From Candidatus Altimarinota bacterium (GTDB lineage Bacteria; Patescibacteriota; Gracilibacteria; BD1-5; UBA2023), in assembly GCA_028691375.1 (NCBI GenBank), contig JAQUZJ010000001.1:1-40543 (forward strand): 40,543 nt of DNA. The letters are read 5' to 3'. Of this stretch, positions 18,928 to 30,200 are shown piece by piece. Within the stretch, counting starts at the first letter, position 1. The number at the start of each line of letters is the position of its first letter. The notes under the pieces were generated by a model that saw nothing but the letters and a program-made list of their open reading frames with translations, ran no database searches and had not been told where the DNA came from. A program made the translations under genes and the position numbers.

Positions 18928-19467
18928 ATGGGAAATTTTTTGAATAATATTACAGGTTTTGCAAATTACATTACCAGTAATTTTAGTATAGATTGGGTTT
19001 TAAAATTTATTGTAATCTACTTTTTTGTTATCTGGTTTGCTTTTGTGATTTGGGTTATTAAGGATATTACAAATAGAACTACAAATGTTTTGCTTCATTT
19101 ATTAGCAGTAATTTTAGTTTTGGTTTTTACACCTTTGTTTTGATTGCCAATTTATCTTCTTATGAGACCTTCTAGTACTTTATGAGATAGGTTTGAAGCA
19201 CAAGAATGGGGGAATTGTAATTCTGAACAATCGGAAGAATTCAATTATTTTTGTTATGCTTGTGATGGTTATATAAATGAAGACTTTAGATTTTGTCCTA
19301 GCTGTAAAACTCAGTTGATAGATGAATGTAAAAAATGTGATAAACCCATACAAACTGATTGGCAGGTTTGTCCTTACTGTTGAGAAGAAATATCTCAAAA
19401 GGAAAATGTTTCAACTGAAGATAAAAAAATAAAAAAGGAAGAAGTTATAGGAGACAAAATTGTATAA
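18928..19467 (+). CDS. Membrane protein with double zinc ribbon
   Basis: A 179-residue protein from ATG 18928 to TAA 19465. Two transmembrane helices (VLKFIVIYFFVIWFAFVIWV and VLLHLLAVILVLVFTPLFGL) are followed by a soluble domain with two zinc ribbons: FCYACDGYINEDFRFCPSC and CKKCDKPIQTDWQVCPYC. This is the DZANK / zinc-ribbon type found in many small bacterial membrane proteins. The C-terminus is charged. Function is unknown; the ribbons probably face the cytoplasm and bind protein or nucleic acid. An upstream in-frame TTG is possible, but ATG 18928 gives a normal start. Confidence 0.82.
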
Positions 19468-19752
19468 TGATAATAAAAAAATTCTGAAGCAAAGTGAACT
19501 GTCCCCGTTTTTAATATTATATTCAATTAATCTAAAATTTTAGGTCTTCTTAATTTCTTTGCATTAATTTTTCAACCATTACAATCTTTCATGCAATTTG
19601 GTCTAGGGTTAAGTTCTTTAATTCATCCATATTTTCTAGTTCCATAGTTGTAAAAATTAATTGTAAAAAGTTTAAAAAAAGTTAGATGTATTTATTGTCT
19701 AACTTTTAGTGTTTACACAAAATTTTTTACAGTCTCTTTTAAATTATTATAA
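19468..19752. other. Gap with a possible gene remnant and a terminator
   Basis: Near 19490 is GTGAACTGTCCCCGTTTTT, GC-rich against the background and like intergenic repeats found beside REP-associated transposases. On the minus strand, about 19527-19667, an open stretch ends in NYGTRKYGGIKELNPRPNCM and KDCNGGKINAKKLRRPKILD before TAA, with no start codon; it looks like the tail of a lost gene of unknown family. A terminator lies at 19678-19706. Confidence 0.35.
19678..19706 (-). terminator. Intrinsic terminator
   Basis: A 9-bp stem AAAGTTAGA/TCTAACTTT with an 11-base loop; on the minus strand it is followed by a run of seven Ts. It lies 47 bp after the stop of the secreted-protein gene. Confidence 0.8.
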
Positions 19753-20511
19753 TTAATCAAATATTTTTGTTATGTCATCTGGAACGGTTCATTTGTATTG
19801 CTGTTCTAGAGATTCCATTTCTTTTGTAAGATAATCTATAAGATTTTTGTATTCAGGTTTTTTACTTTCTAGTTCTAAAAGTTTTGATTTTATTGTGGTA
19901 ACTATTTTTAGTCTTTGTTCATCACTATCAAGTTTTTTTAATTTGTATTTGAATTTTATAAGAGTCAGATCTAATTTTTCTTTTAATTTATAAGATAGTT
20001 CTCAGGAATTTGTATTTTTTGGAGATTCAGTAATGGAAACTGGATTTTTGGCTTTAATTTCTATTTTTTTAGTTTCTTCTTCTGGTTGCTCTTCGGATTT
20101 TTTTATATTATCAATTTTTACCACATCCGAACAATAGCGAATTCAAGTAGCAATAGCACAAACTCTGTAATAATTTGTTCCGAGCGGTGAATTTTCATCT
20201 ATGTAAGAGTTGAATCCGATTTTAGTGGTGTCATATTTTATATATCAATCTTCCGGATAAAAAGGATTGGATTTTTCTTGTGAACGAATTACTTTCCAAT
20301 ATTTCCAGACGTCAGAACTAATAAAGTCCGCAGTTTTATCATTCCAGCTTGTGTAAACTTTTCAATCTTTGAGTTCGGCTTGAAAATTCAAATCTTTTAT
20401 AATTTTAGTTTCATACTGAGGTTTAGAATTTTCATTTGCATTTGCAAGTTGTAGGTAACCAGTGGTAAGAAGTATTGTGATTATTAAAAATGTTATTTTC
20501 TTTTTAAACAT
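19753..20511 (-). CDS. Secreted protein of unknown function
   Basis: A 252-residue protein from ATG 20511 to TAA 19753. The N-terminal signal MFKKKITFLIITILLTTGYL ends near ANA. Residues about 40-140 (AELKDGKVYTSWNDKTADF, YRVCAIATGIRYCSD) have the strand pattern and final Y.Y.VCA of a fibronectin type III-like domain. A Glu/Lys-rich linker is followed by a helical C-terminal region LEKKLDLTLIKFKYKLKKL-like and ESLEQQYKG. A terminator separates it from the beta-propeller gene upstream, so the two are probably separate units. Fold assignment is tentative. Confidence 0.7.
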
Positions 20512-20530
20512 AATAGTATAATTAAATATT

Positions 20531-20562
20531 AAAAAATGTGGTTAAATTTAACCACATTTTTT
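20531..20562. terminator. Perfect 32-bp palindromic terminator
   Basis: AAAAAATGTGGTTAAA directly followed by its complement, with A and T runs at the ends so it works both ways. It ends the beta-propeller transcript 14 bp after its stop codon. Confidence 0.85.
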
Positions 20563-20575
20563 ATTTAAGTCAAAA

Positions 20576-22966
20576 CTATTTCTTAATGCAAGTTCATCTT
20601 GTTCCGACAATGTTTTCTGGAATTTTTGGTTCTAGTCATTCACAACAAACTGCATTATTTCAGGGAATAACCGCTCATAGACTTTCTCATTCTTTTTTAC
20701 AAGTTGTATTATCAGTGAAATTTAGTTTTCAAATTTCGGATAGTGAGTTGATGTTATTCACTTTTAATAAGCTATTACTAAGAGAATATATGTTATCTCA
20801 AATATATAAATTTCTCAGTACAAAATAATCATTGTAATTCCGAATAGTATTTGCTAAATATTCTCATATTTTGCTTTCGGCAAAACAATAAGTTGGAACA
20901 TAAGAATCTTCTCAGGAATTGTAGCAATATTCTTGTCAATTAAGTAATTTAGTACATTTTTTTCAATAATTTCCATATTTATTACATTCTTCCTGTCTTT
21001 TTTGTTCAAGTCCAGTTGTGTCTATGTGAGTTATTGTTCATTTTAATTTTATTCAAGCATCTTTATCAATACCAATAACGAAAGTTCATTGTGAAACATC
21101 TGAATTTCTATATTTTTCAGTTGGATGTTTTGTATAAATCGTAGCAGGTAAAAGTAGTGTTTTTTTGTTATCATTCCATACAAACATACGAGGATTGTAT
21201 AGTGCTTCACTGGAACTACCATTATTTCATAAAACTAGAGAATAGTCTTCTTTTGGATTTTTCAGGTCAGTTATATCAAATAAACTTACCTTTAATCCAC
21301 TATTTTGGGTTCATCCATATTCATTTTCAAAAGTGTCATATCCAAGTCACATTAAATGATTATCATCATAAGGATGAAGATAAGTACTATATCATGGTAT
21401 TTTTAACTCTCACAAAACAGTTGGATTTTTTGGGTCTTTCATGTCTATCACAAACAGAGGATCTATTTGCTTAAAAGTAACCAAATATAATTTATCACCA
21501 ATGAATCTTGACGATTTAAAATCTTCATTTTTTCAGATTCAATCAAGTTTTCAAGTAAGTTTCAAATCCTTATCAAGTACAAAAACAGAGGTTTCTTTCT
21601 TTGATTCTCAGCTAAAATAATCGTTTTTATGTGTAATTATTCTAAAGTAATTATCTTTTTCATCCATTGAATATTGGTTTAATGGACTTCCAGAAATCAC
21701 AGTAGAATTTGCATAATTTACATTATCTTCGTTTATGTTCAATTTGTGAATCAAGGTGTTTGTTCAGGCGCTATAATAAGGCATTATACAATAGGCTCCA
21801 CGAGGACAATTGAAATTATATTTTGTAAATAAATTTGATGTAATATATAAATTTTTCTGACTCATATAAATAGTTCCAACATCTCAAAATAGAGCTTTTG
21901 TTTTTACAGGAGCAGTATAATCTGCAAGATTAATAGTTGATATAACTGTAAAACTTGGATTTATTTCTACCTTGTTTTCTGAATCTGGATCAGGAAGAAT
22001 ATATTCAATATTATTACAATCTCAAACTGTATTGGAATTAATATTGTAATTTTGTAGCTTTCATTTTATTTTTATATTTTTTTCAGCTTCTTTATCCGTT
22101 TTTCTAATTTCAGTTTTCTTTGGTAGAACTTTTGCAGAACTAAATTCAGAATTGGCTTGATTTTCTAAAAGGATACCATTTTTTGTATCAAACAAATAGT
22201 AAGGAAGATTAATAGAAGAATTGGAAACCACATAAAGATATTTTCAGATTTTTCTTGAATCTGTTGCAGTTCAGTCCACTTTATAAAATCTTTCAAGTTT
22301 CATATTATTTAGGTCACCAATTTCATATACAGCAATTGTTGTTTTTACATTTCTTGCAAACCAATAATAATCATAATTTGTTTTATAATCATAGTCTGTC
22401 GCAATAATTGCAAGTTTTGTTCATTCTATATAAATTTTTGGATCACCAAAACTTTCAGGAACTTTGATTTTTTTAAGAATTTCTGGATTTCAGCTTGTGT
22501 TCGCTTTTACGACATAGATATTTTTATCCTTAGAATTGTAATAGTAAATGTTTTTTCCATCGGTTTTAACAATTTCTTCTTCGTCTACTCAACCAACCTG
22601 TATGTTAGTTTGAGAAAAATCTGCATTTGTAACGCTTATATCTTTACTATTTTCCTGCGTAACAGCTCAGACATTTGAACTTTTTGTGTCACTAACAGTA
22701 TCAACAGAGTTTTTTATAAAATCTATCCCTCATTTTCACCGACCATAGTAACGATTATTTTTGTAATATTCTTTTAAGTATTTGTTTAATACTTTTTTAA
22801 AATCTTCACAAGAACTGAATTTTTTCATTTTTATAGACATACTAAGTTCTTGTGTAGAACCTGAATTATTTGCAGTATCAAGTTGCGTGTCTTGCGTTGC
22901 TGCAAAAGTAATTGTTGCCAGACTTGAAGTCATAAGCAATATAAATGTAATAAGAATTTTTTTCAT
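20576..22966 (-). CDS. Secreted beta-propeller protein (PF09826 type)
   Basis: A 796-residue protein from ATG 22966 to TAG 20576. The signal peptide KKILITFILLMTSSLATITF ends near FAA. After a helical segment containing CEDFKKVLNKYLKEYYKNN comes FSQTNIQVGGVDEEEIVKTD with GKNIYYYNSKDKNIYVV, the hallmark opening of the secreted beta-propeller family PF09826 (TNvQvaGVDEaDivKtdG). Many blade-like segments follow, among them GDKLYLVTFKQIDPLFVIDM and LKIPGYSTYLHPYDDNHLMG, also typical. Late cysteines may form disulphides. It is exported and perhaps cell-surface attached; the family function is unknown. Confidence 0.88.
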
Positions 22967-23090
22967 AATCAATAAAGTTAAAGATTAAATTAAAATTTAG
23001 ATTGTTAAAATTCTAACTTATATAACGAGTAAGTCAAAAAGAAGTGACAAATAGCACGGATTTTTGCTTTTTAAAGGGAAAAATTTAAAT

Positions 23091-24491
23091 CTATCTTATC
23101 AATTTTACAATCGTTTCAATGTGATGTGTATGTGGAAACATATCAACAGGAATAATATCAGTGACCTCGTAATCAGAATTCCTAAGCATATAATCTATAT
23201 CTCTTGCAAGAGTTGATGGCTCACAACTTATATAAATTATTTGTTTGGCATGGAAAGCCAAAATATCTCTTGTAGCATTTGGATGCATTCAGCTTCTTGG
23301 GGGGTCGATGATGAGACAATCGGCTTTTCATCAATCTTTGATGAATTTAGCGAGAAAATCTTCAGTTTTAGCATTGATAAATTCTATGTTTTTGACTCAG
23401 TTTTTGAGAGCATTTTTGGCTCCGTCTTCACTTGATTGTGCAACAAGCTCGACAGAATAAATTTTATTAAATTTGTGCGATATGATGATTCCGATGGTTC
23501 AAGTACCGGCATAAAGATCAAGCGCAACGTCTCATTCTCAATCAATTAAATCAATTGCATTTTTGTAAAGTAATTCAGCTCAAAGCGAGTTTGTCTGGAA
23601 AAAACTCTTGGGTTGGATTTCAAAAGTAAAATCAAAAAGCGTTTCTTCAATACTCGGATTTCCAAAAATATGAATAAATTCTCAATCGACAATATCGGCT
23701 TTGGAATGGTTATAGAGGATGTATGCGGACTTTAAATTTGGAAAATCAGCAGCCAGTTTTTTATTGAATTCTATGATTTTATTTTCTTCAGTTTTGTCGA
23801 ATTTTTCATATTCATCATTTATACTCCAGATAAGCATAATTTCATTTTTTGCCTTTGTTTTCCTCACAACAAGGTGTCTCCAGAATCATTCTTGTCTCAT
23901 CTGGTCATAAGTTGGAAGTCAAGAATTTCTCGCGAAAGTATCAATTTCTCTAAAAATTTTATTAGTTTCTTCGTCAGCAAGAGCACAGTATGAACAATCT
24001 ATAATTTTACTAAATTCTCATTGTTTGTGGAATCAGAAGGTAAAATCCTTGTGAATTCATTCTTTTCCCGAAATATATTTTCCAAAAGAAAATTCAACCT
24101 TGTTTCTGTAACCATAAATATCTGGAGAGGCTACAATTGGATGAAAAGTGGTATTTTGTAATTTGTCTTTGAGTGCATTAAAAGATTCTCTGATTTGAGT
24201 TTCTTTGATTTCAAGCTGTTTTTCATATTTAATCGGCAACCATTTGCATCCACCATAAACTTGAAAATGTGCAGGTAATTCTTCTTCGAGTGGCGATTTT
24301 TTCTCTACATCAAGAACCTGAGCTTCTATGTGATTACTCCTATTTTTTAGCACTCTTACGCTCACAGTACTTTCTGGAATTACTCATCAATTTATAATTA
24401 TTTTCTTTCCATCATCAGTTTTAGCCAGTCATTTTCCACTAAAAATCAATTTCTCTACGAATATGTTTGTTAAGATATCTCATTTTTTCAT
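23091..24491 (-). CDS. 23S rRNA (uracil-5)-methyltransferase, TrmA/RlmD family
   Basis: A 466-residue protein from ATG 24491 to TAG 23091. Residues 1-60 resemble a TRAM domain (VEKLIFSGKGLAKTDDGKKI). GGCKWLPIKYEKQLEIKETQ recalls the region with the usual cluster GxCGGCxxQ, but most cluster cysteines are missing, so a 4Fe-4S cluster is unlikely. The methyltransferase part has FFQTNSLGAELLYKNAI, ALDLYAGTGTIGI (SAM binding), DCLIIDPPRSGMHP and YISCEPSTLARDI with the catalytic cysteine, and ends VDMFPHTHHIETIVKLIR. The family puts m5U into 23S rRNA (U747/U1939) or tRNA (U54). Which target applies cannot be decided here. Confidence 0.92.
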
Positions 24492-24510
24492 TTAGGTTGG
24501 GATTTTAATT

Positions 24511-24717
24511 TTAAATTTTATCGAAATATCTTTTTTTAGTACCAATTATTTTGTAAATTTTGTTTTCTACTCAATTTGAAATGTCTTTATTTCAATGATT
24601 TGGCACAGGAAAAATGATTTTTCAGTTTGAAAAAAGGACATGAGAGCCCTTTTGTCTTACAATTTTAAATCACAGTTTTTCTAATTTTCTTTTTATATCT
24701 ATAAACTTGTATGGCAT
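24511..24717 (-). CDS. hicA: HicA-family toxin (mRNA interferase)
   Basis: A 68-residue basic protein from ATG 24717 to TAA 24511. FIDIKRKLEKLGFKIVRQKG then SHVLFSNGKIIFPVPNHGNK is the HicA/YcfA fold: alpha1 'v...L.k.GF...rqkGSH..f', with the catalytic His in GSH, and PxHxxKxi later. HicA toxins are double-stranded-RNA-binding-like ribonucleases that cleave mRNA and are neutralised by HicB. The gene overlaps the upstream antitoxin gene by 19 bp, implying coupled translation. Family usual size is 50-90 residues. Confidence 0.88.
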
Positions 24718-24917
24718 AAAGATTTTTTGATATCAGTTTTTAATTTTTTAGAAACAATTACTTGTTCGGCATAGTAACTAAAAAGCATTTCAGCAACATT
24801 TAAAAGTTCTGCTTTTGCTTCCTCCACCGTTTCTCAATAGGCATATATATTTTCAAATCATTCAACTTCTGCCAAAAATCAATTTCAATCTTTTTTTACA
24901 ACAGTTTTAATTTCCAT
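24699..24917 (-). CDS. hicB: HicB-family antitoxin
   Basis: A 72-residue protein from ATG 24917 to TAG 24699. KTVVKKDGNGFLAEVEGFEN then IYAYGETVEEAKAELLNVAE is the HicB partial RNase H fold (Y.A.vpel.g..t.GdTlEEAl.na.eal). No C-terminal DNA-binding helix-turn-helix or ribbon-helix-helix is seen, so autoregulation by HicB alone is not evident. It precedes the toxin gene, an order found in part of the hicBA loci. Confidence 0.85.
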
Positions 24918-25044
24918 ATCTTTTTGTTAAATTCTAACAGAATGATTATATATATTTTTTTAAAAAATCAAAAACACTAAAATTTTGTTTTTATTTAAGT
25001 TTGGTTACTATGTATAAAATATATTTTTAATTTTATTTTATCTT

Positions 25045-26148
25045 ATGAACACACAAGTTTCACCTCAAGTTCCAGAAGAACCAAAGAAAAAAAGGAATAA
25101 TTTTATTTCATATTTGAAGTGAATTGCAATAATTTTTATTATGTGTATTCATCTTATGGACTGGTCGTACAGAACTTTTGGCCAATGAATGCTTTATTTT
25201 AAAGAAATTGCCTTTACTTGAGTTTTGTTTTTTGTGGCCTTGGCTTGAACAGTGGTTGTTATTGCATACAAAAGTAAGCCGATCTGACGGGTAATAAAAA
25301 GACTTTCAAAAAGATTTTTAGAAATTGTTTGAATTTATTTCCTTTATAATTTAATTAAATATTTTTTGTTTTCTTTTCAGGTTATTGACATTGCAAAACA
25401 ACCCTTTTATCATAAATATGTAGAGCAAGGAACTTTTAATTTGACTTGAATATTGACTTTTCAATCGTACACAGTTCCACTTACTATTCTTGTTATGATA
25501 GCTTCCTTTCTTCTTATTTCTCCGATTTTTATCTATTTTGATCAAAAATGGAAATGGTGAAAATTTGTCAATTTATGATTAGCATTGATTTTTATTTTTA
25601 TAGATTTTTGGGTGAGACCGGTCTTCAATAATTCAACTTTGAAATGTGTAGCTTACTGATGGGATTGTGTACTTTTTGCTAATCTTCTATGGTTAGTTCC
25701 CTACGTTATTTGAGTTTTTATAGCTCAAATTTGATTTGATAAAAATAAAAATTTACTTACTCCAATATTTTGAATTTTGACTTTGATTTTTGGATATTTG
25801 AGTTTTTCACAATGAAGGGGTTTTCTCATTTCACAATATATGTACCCACTAGAGCTTTACTATGTTTTTGCTTCATTTTTTGCAATGTTTGTATTTATCC
25901 GGATTTTTTCTTTTATTGAAAAAATTTGAGCCAGTTTTACTCAAAAATTTCTTGAAATTATCAAATTTCTTTGAGATGATAGTATGGCAGTGTATATTGT
26001 TCACTGGATTACTATAGATTTTACCTATCTTTTTTTAAAACCAACACGGATAATTTTTACTGTTCCAGTTGTGCTTACAATTTATGTTATTGCGAATTTT
26101 AATTGGGAGAAAATAGTTAAACTTTTAAAGTTTAAAGGAGAAAGTTAG
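25045..26148 (+). CDS. Multi-pass membrane protein, acyltransferase-like
   Basis: A 367-residue protein from ATG 25045 to TAG 26146 with about ten hydrophobic segments. The start FISYLKGIAIIFIMCIHLMD matches the opening R..yLkGiaii.Mi..H of acyltransferase-3 and heparan-alpha-glucosaminide N-acetyltransferase-like (DUF1624) membrane proteins, where the His in the first helix is catalytic. VYIVHWITIDFTYLF near the end corresponds to the second conserved His region. The likely job is transfer of an acyl group to a surface sugar or lipid, by analogy only. It is divergent from hicBA and followed by a repeat island. Confidence 0.72.
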
Positions 26149-26707
26149 AGAAAGTTTTAGAAGAAAGAATCATGAATAAACTGTAGGGAACGAATATTTT
26201 CGTTCCTGATTAAAAAAACTGAATATTATGTCTGATCTTCTGTACTTTTGTAACCAAAAGTACCAAAAGTTTTAGGGGGCTAAAGTTTCAACGAGGTAAG
26301 TGTTTGCTTTTCTACACCTGATCATTATCGGTTTAGCCCCCTAAGACCCCATTTTTCTAAGAGGGGAGGAATTGAAAAGAACAAAAAAATAGATCGTCAT
26401 TGCGAGATTTTTTGGAAAAAAATCGTGGCAATCCAAGTCCGCTAAAATGTCCATCACCCTGAGCGATAACGAAGGATCCAGAAATGTTAGGACTGCAATA
26501 TCTTTCGGTTAAGGCAAATACGAAAATTAAAGCTTTCTACTCTGGATTCTTCGCTCCGTTACACTTCGCTCAGAATGACGAACAAGATTGCCACGTCGCT
26601 ATCGTTCCTCGCAATGACAGACAGGAGGATTACCATTCATCGCGGCTGATAACTTCCTCGCGAGTGACGAAAAGAAAAAACTAAAATTATTTCATCACAC
26701 CAAAATC
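26149..26707. repeat. Repeat island, no genes
   Basis: About 560 bp, much richer in GC than its flanks, made of several palindromic units. Contents: a hairpin repeat at 26183-26206 (second copy of 17529-17554); GTACTTTTG..CAAAAGTACC at about 26238-26260; TAGGGGGCTAAA and TTTAGCCCCCTAA inverted at about 26274-26345; GTCATTGCGAG (26397-26407) and CTCGCAATGACAG (about 26609-26622) as outer inverted ends; internal ACCCTGAGC, GGATTCTTCGCTCCG and CTCAGAATGACG. The layout resembles dispersed bacterial intergenic elements with GTCATTGCGAG ends. Short open frames here are not genes. Confidence 0.75.
26183..26206. repeat. Dispersed hairpin repeat, copy 2
   Basis: TGTAGGGAACGAA with TTCGTTCC, one base shorter in the loop than the copy at 17529-17554. 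Confidence 0.8.
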
Positions 26708-27223
26708 ATGAATAAAAACTACGAATTAATTAAAAAAATATTATCAAAAAATTCAATTAATTTTGAAGAAATGGAACATCCTGCGGTTGAAACTTGTGAG
26801 GATTCGGCTAGATTTAGATTGGAAAAGTGAATGGTCTGACTTGGAAGTAAAAATATAATTTTTCATTGTAAATGAAATTTCTATCTTGTGGTTACTCATG
26901 CAGCGAAGCAAATAAAAGCTCGTAATTTCAAACACGAATTTGGGTCAAAAGATATAAGATTTGCGAGTCAGGAAGAAATAGATAACGCAGTTTGAGCCAA
27001 AATTTGATCGATTCCACCTTTTGGATTTGAAAATGAAAATTTGCCAATTTATGTTGACGAAGAGATTTTTGAAAGTGAATATTTTATTTTTAATCCATCT
27101 GATCCTTGTAGAAGTATAAGAATCAATACAAATGACCTAAGAAAGATTTATTCAAATTTATCTAATCCAATCAAATACTTTACTCATAAAGAAGACAAAT
27201 TTGAACTTATAGAAAACGAGTAA
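26708..27223 (+). CDS. YbaK/ProX-type aminoacyl-tRNA deacylase
   Basis: A 171-residue protein from ATG 26708 to TAA 27221. MEHPAVETCEDSARFRLEKG is the YbaK-domain start (..eh.p..T.e.aA...G), followed by GSKNIIFHCKGNFYLVVTHA, SQEEIDNAVGAKIGSIPPFG with the conserved GxxPFG, IYVDEEIFESEYFIFNPSDP and a final block ending ECxx-like tail. The family removes wrongly attached amino acids from tRNA (Ala or Cys from tRNA-Pro). The prolyl-tRNA synthetases in this window lack the usual cis-editing insertion, so this enzyme is a candidate for editing in trans; that link is inference. Confidence 0.87.
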
Positions 27224-27289
27224 TTTTATTTGGATTTTTGGAGGAAATATGTTAAAATGTGGGAAATTTTAATTAATAAATTTGTTATT

Positions 27290-30200
27290 ATGATTAATAC
27301 TGAAGAAATAGAAAACACAGCAGTACAAGAGTGAACAGACAAAAAAGAAGATAAAAACAGGGGTACCAAGAAAGAAAAGAAAGATGTAGAGTCTGCAATC
27401 AAAGATTTTGTTGAACAAGGAATAAAAAAAGAGTGAGTAAATTTTTATAATAGTGTTAAAGAATTTGCTGATAATCCCAATAGTAGTACAAATTCTATTA
27501 TATTAATGATTCAACAATTTGAAGAGTTTTTGACAACTAATAGTGAAGATTATAGTGGTAATTTTAATGTCAACAAGAAAAATGCCGGTCTTTTTCTTAA
27601 ATATGCATTATTTTTTGGTATTAATATAGCTAAATCTAGAGATATTGCCTTAAATTTGATAAAGAAAAGATTTGTAGACAAACGCAATGTATGATGAATT
27701 ATTTCTTCTACGGTTGAAGATTCTTTAAAAGAAGCTATAGAGAAAAAAAGTCAATTCGAGCTTGACGAAATAATTGATAATGATGATAAGAAAGCAAAAT
27801 TAATAAAAGAAGTAACAAAGGAAGAGGTATGAGATGATAAAAATTTTCAAAGGGCTGATAATTTTAAAGATGTTAAAGAAAAAATAAAAGCATGTTTTTG
27901 AAAAGATATTGAGGACACTAGTTTCAATGGCAAAAGAGAAGCTGTAACTGCCATTTTTGAACAAATAAAAAGATGTTCTTATGTCACAAAAGATGACATT
28001 ATGAGTTTATTAAAAGTTTTTGATGATAATGATGAACAAAAAAGAAAAATAGTAGAACACTATATGCCAGTGGTAACTATATGAGAATTGTTAGGATTTG
28101 GAGTTATAGAAGAAAATAAGATTTTGGAAATAATAAAAGAAATTATTAAAAATAATGAATGAATAAAAGAGATTCTTTGAATAAAAAATGTTAATGACAT
28201 TGAAAGTCTTAAGTTGATCTTAGCAGAAAAAAGTATTAGAGATATTAAACTCGAAACTAGTGATTTATTGGAAAATTTGAAGAATATTGATATTGAAGTA
28301 ACAAATGAACTTATAAATAAATGAGCTATCACTGAAATTATTGTGAAAACATATAATTGAAATATAGATGTAGAATGGCAAAAAAAGATTGAATCCCAAG
28401 TGAAACTTGAAATTACAGATGCAAATTGAAATCCAGTTGATCAAAATGTTTCTAATATAAATGAAGTGTGAACTGTGGATTTTGATTTTAAGAAGAAATT
28501 ATGAGAGTTGGAGTTAAACAAAGATAAAAATGAAAATGATAAAGATAAAAAACATTATGAAAACAAAGTAAAATGAGTTGATAAATTTTGAGATTTTGAT
28601 ATTCAAACTTGAGATTGATTTGTTTTTAGTATTCAAACTTGAGATGGTAAATATTTGAATTTTGAAGTATTGGAAACTGATGTTTGACCAGCTTTTGCTC
28701 CTTTTAAAAAAATAAAATATTTAGATCGTAATAGCCAAGAAGAGTGATACATAGATTATACAGATTTATATAACATAATAGCTAAGAGTAAATCTTGTAA
28801 AATAGAGTCAAAAGAAGAATTTGATGTTACTAAAATTGAGACTCTGAATACAAAGTTGGATTCTATAGATAAATCTTGAGCTGAATTTAAGTTAAATTCA
28901 GCTATGCCAGTGCATTTTACGCTTTGAGACATTAATGAATCTGGTAATGATAGTTGGGTGTATTCAGTTAAACAAGATAAAGATGGTAAACTTGAAATAA
29001 GAGATGCTTTATGAGTACTTATAGAAAACTGAGAATGATGAGAAATTAGCTTTGAGGATTTTTATAAAATTTTTGAATCATACAAATGAAAAAGAGTAGG
29101 TAGTATAATTACACCAGAAGGACTTTTAAATGCTTTAAAAAGTCATGGAACTACAGAAGATACTGAATATTGAAGTAACAGTCTTCAAAAAGATTATGAA
29201 AAAATGGAATTCAAAAATGGAAAGTTTGTGGTTAAAGGTGAAAGTAATGAAGAATGACAAGAATGATGAGAAAAAGAAAAAGAAATTTCTTATTTTAAAG
29301 GATCAAAATGAGAAATGCTCAAGATTGTTAGTATATCTTGAAATACAGCTAAAATTGAATATTGAAAATATAAAATCACACCTACGAAGGAAAAGAAGGA
29401 CGATAAACCAGAAACAAAACTTGATAAATTTATTCCAGAAGAAAAATGAGAATGAAAAATAGAATATATATATTATCTTATAAATAAATATAATTTAAAA
29501 CCATTTGATCCAACTTTCAAAAATATGGAGGAAGAAATGGAAGAAAAAATAAAAGCAAAAGAACTGGAATCAAAAAATAATTGGTTCAAATCTTTGCTTT
29601 CATGATGAATAAGTATTAATAAGCTTATGATGACTTGAAAAATTGTCAAGGAATCACTGGAAAATCATATAAAGCAAATGTCAGATGAACAAGCTGATGA
29701 AATGGCGGTAAAAATATGAGAAAAAATACCATTTTTTCCTGAAGATTTACAGTTAGTTTTAATATCAAGAAGACAAGAAAAATATAAAGAATTATTGGAT
29801 AAAAAAATAAATCAAATTACAATAATGTCGAGAAAAGAAAGGATGATAGCAATCAAATCAATACTAACATGCAAACAGTCTAAACCTTATGAAATTGTAG
29901 CTGCCATGATGGCATGTCTCAAAAAACATGGAACACTTTATCCTGATGAAATGAGAGAATATGAATGAAGTTTAGCTTGGACAAGAGCTTTAATGAGATC
30001 ATCAAATGATAATAGAGAGCCAAAAAGTTTAGCACAATATTGAAGTTATTGGAAAAAAGAATATCAAGAAAACAGAGAAGCCCAATTTAGAGAAGAAGAC
30101 CTTATAGATGAGTACTTATTATGATATGTACAAAAAAATAATTTATTACCACAAGATACAAATAAGAAATTTAAGGGTGCAGTAGCGGAGGGTATAAGAT

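Noticed and set aside
22967-22972. TTG start for the beta-propeller gene
   Set aside because: An ATG two codons later gives a normal signal peptide.
25615-25624. Third AGACCGGTCT site as an operator
   Set aside because: It lies inside the coding region of the membrane protein and lacks the full 14-bp core; it may be chance.
26484-26684. 66-codon frame in the repeat island
   Set aside because: Made entirely of palindromic repeat sequence; composition unlike the genes and no homology recognised.
29145-29462. 105-codon Lys-rich frame inside the giant gene
   Set aside because: A different frame of the 1387-residue gene, which is continuous here in code 25.
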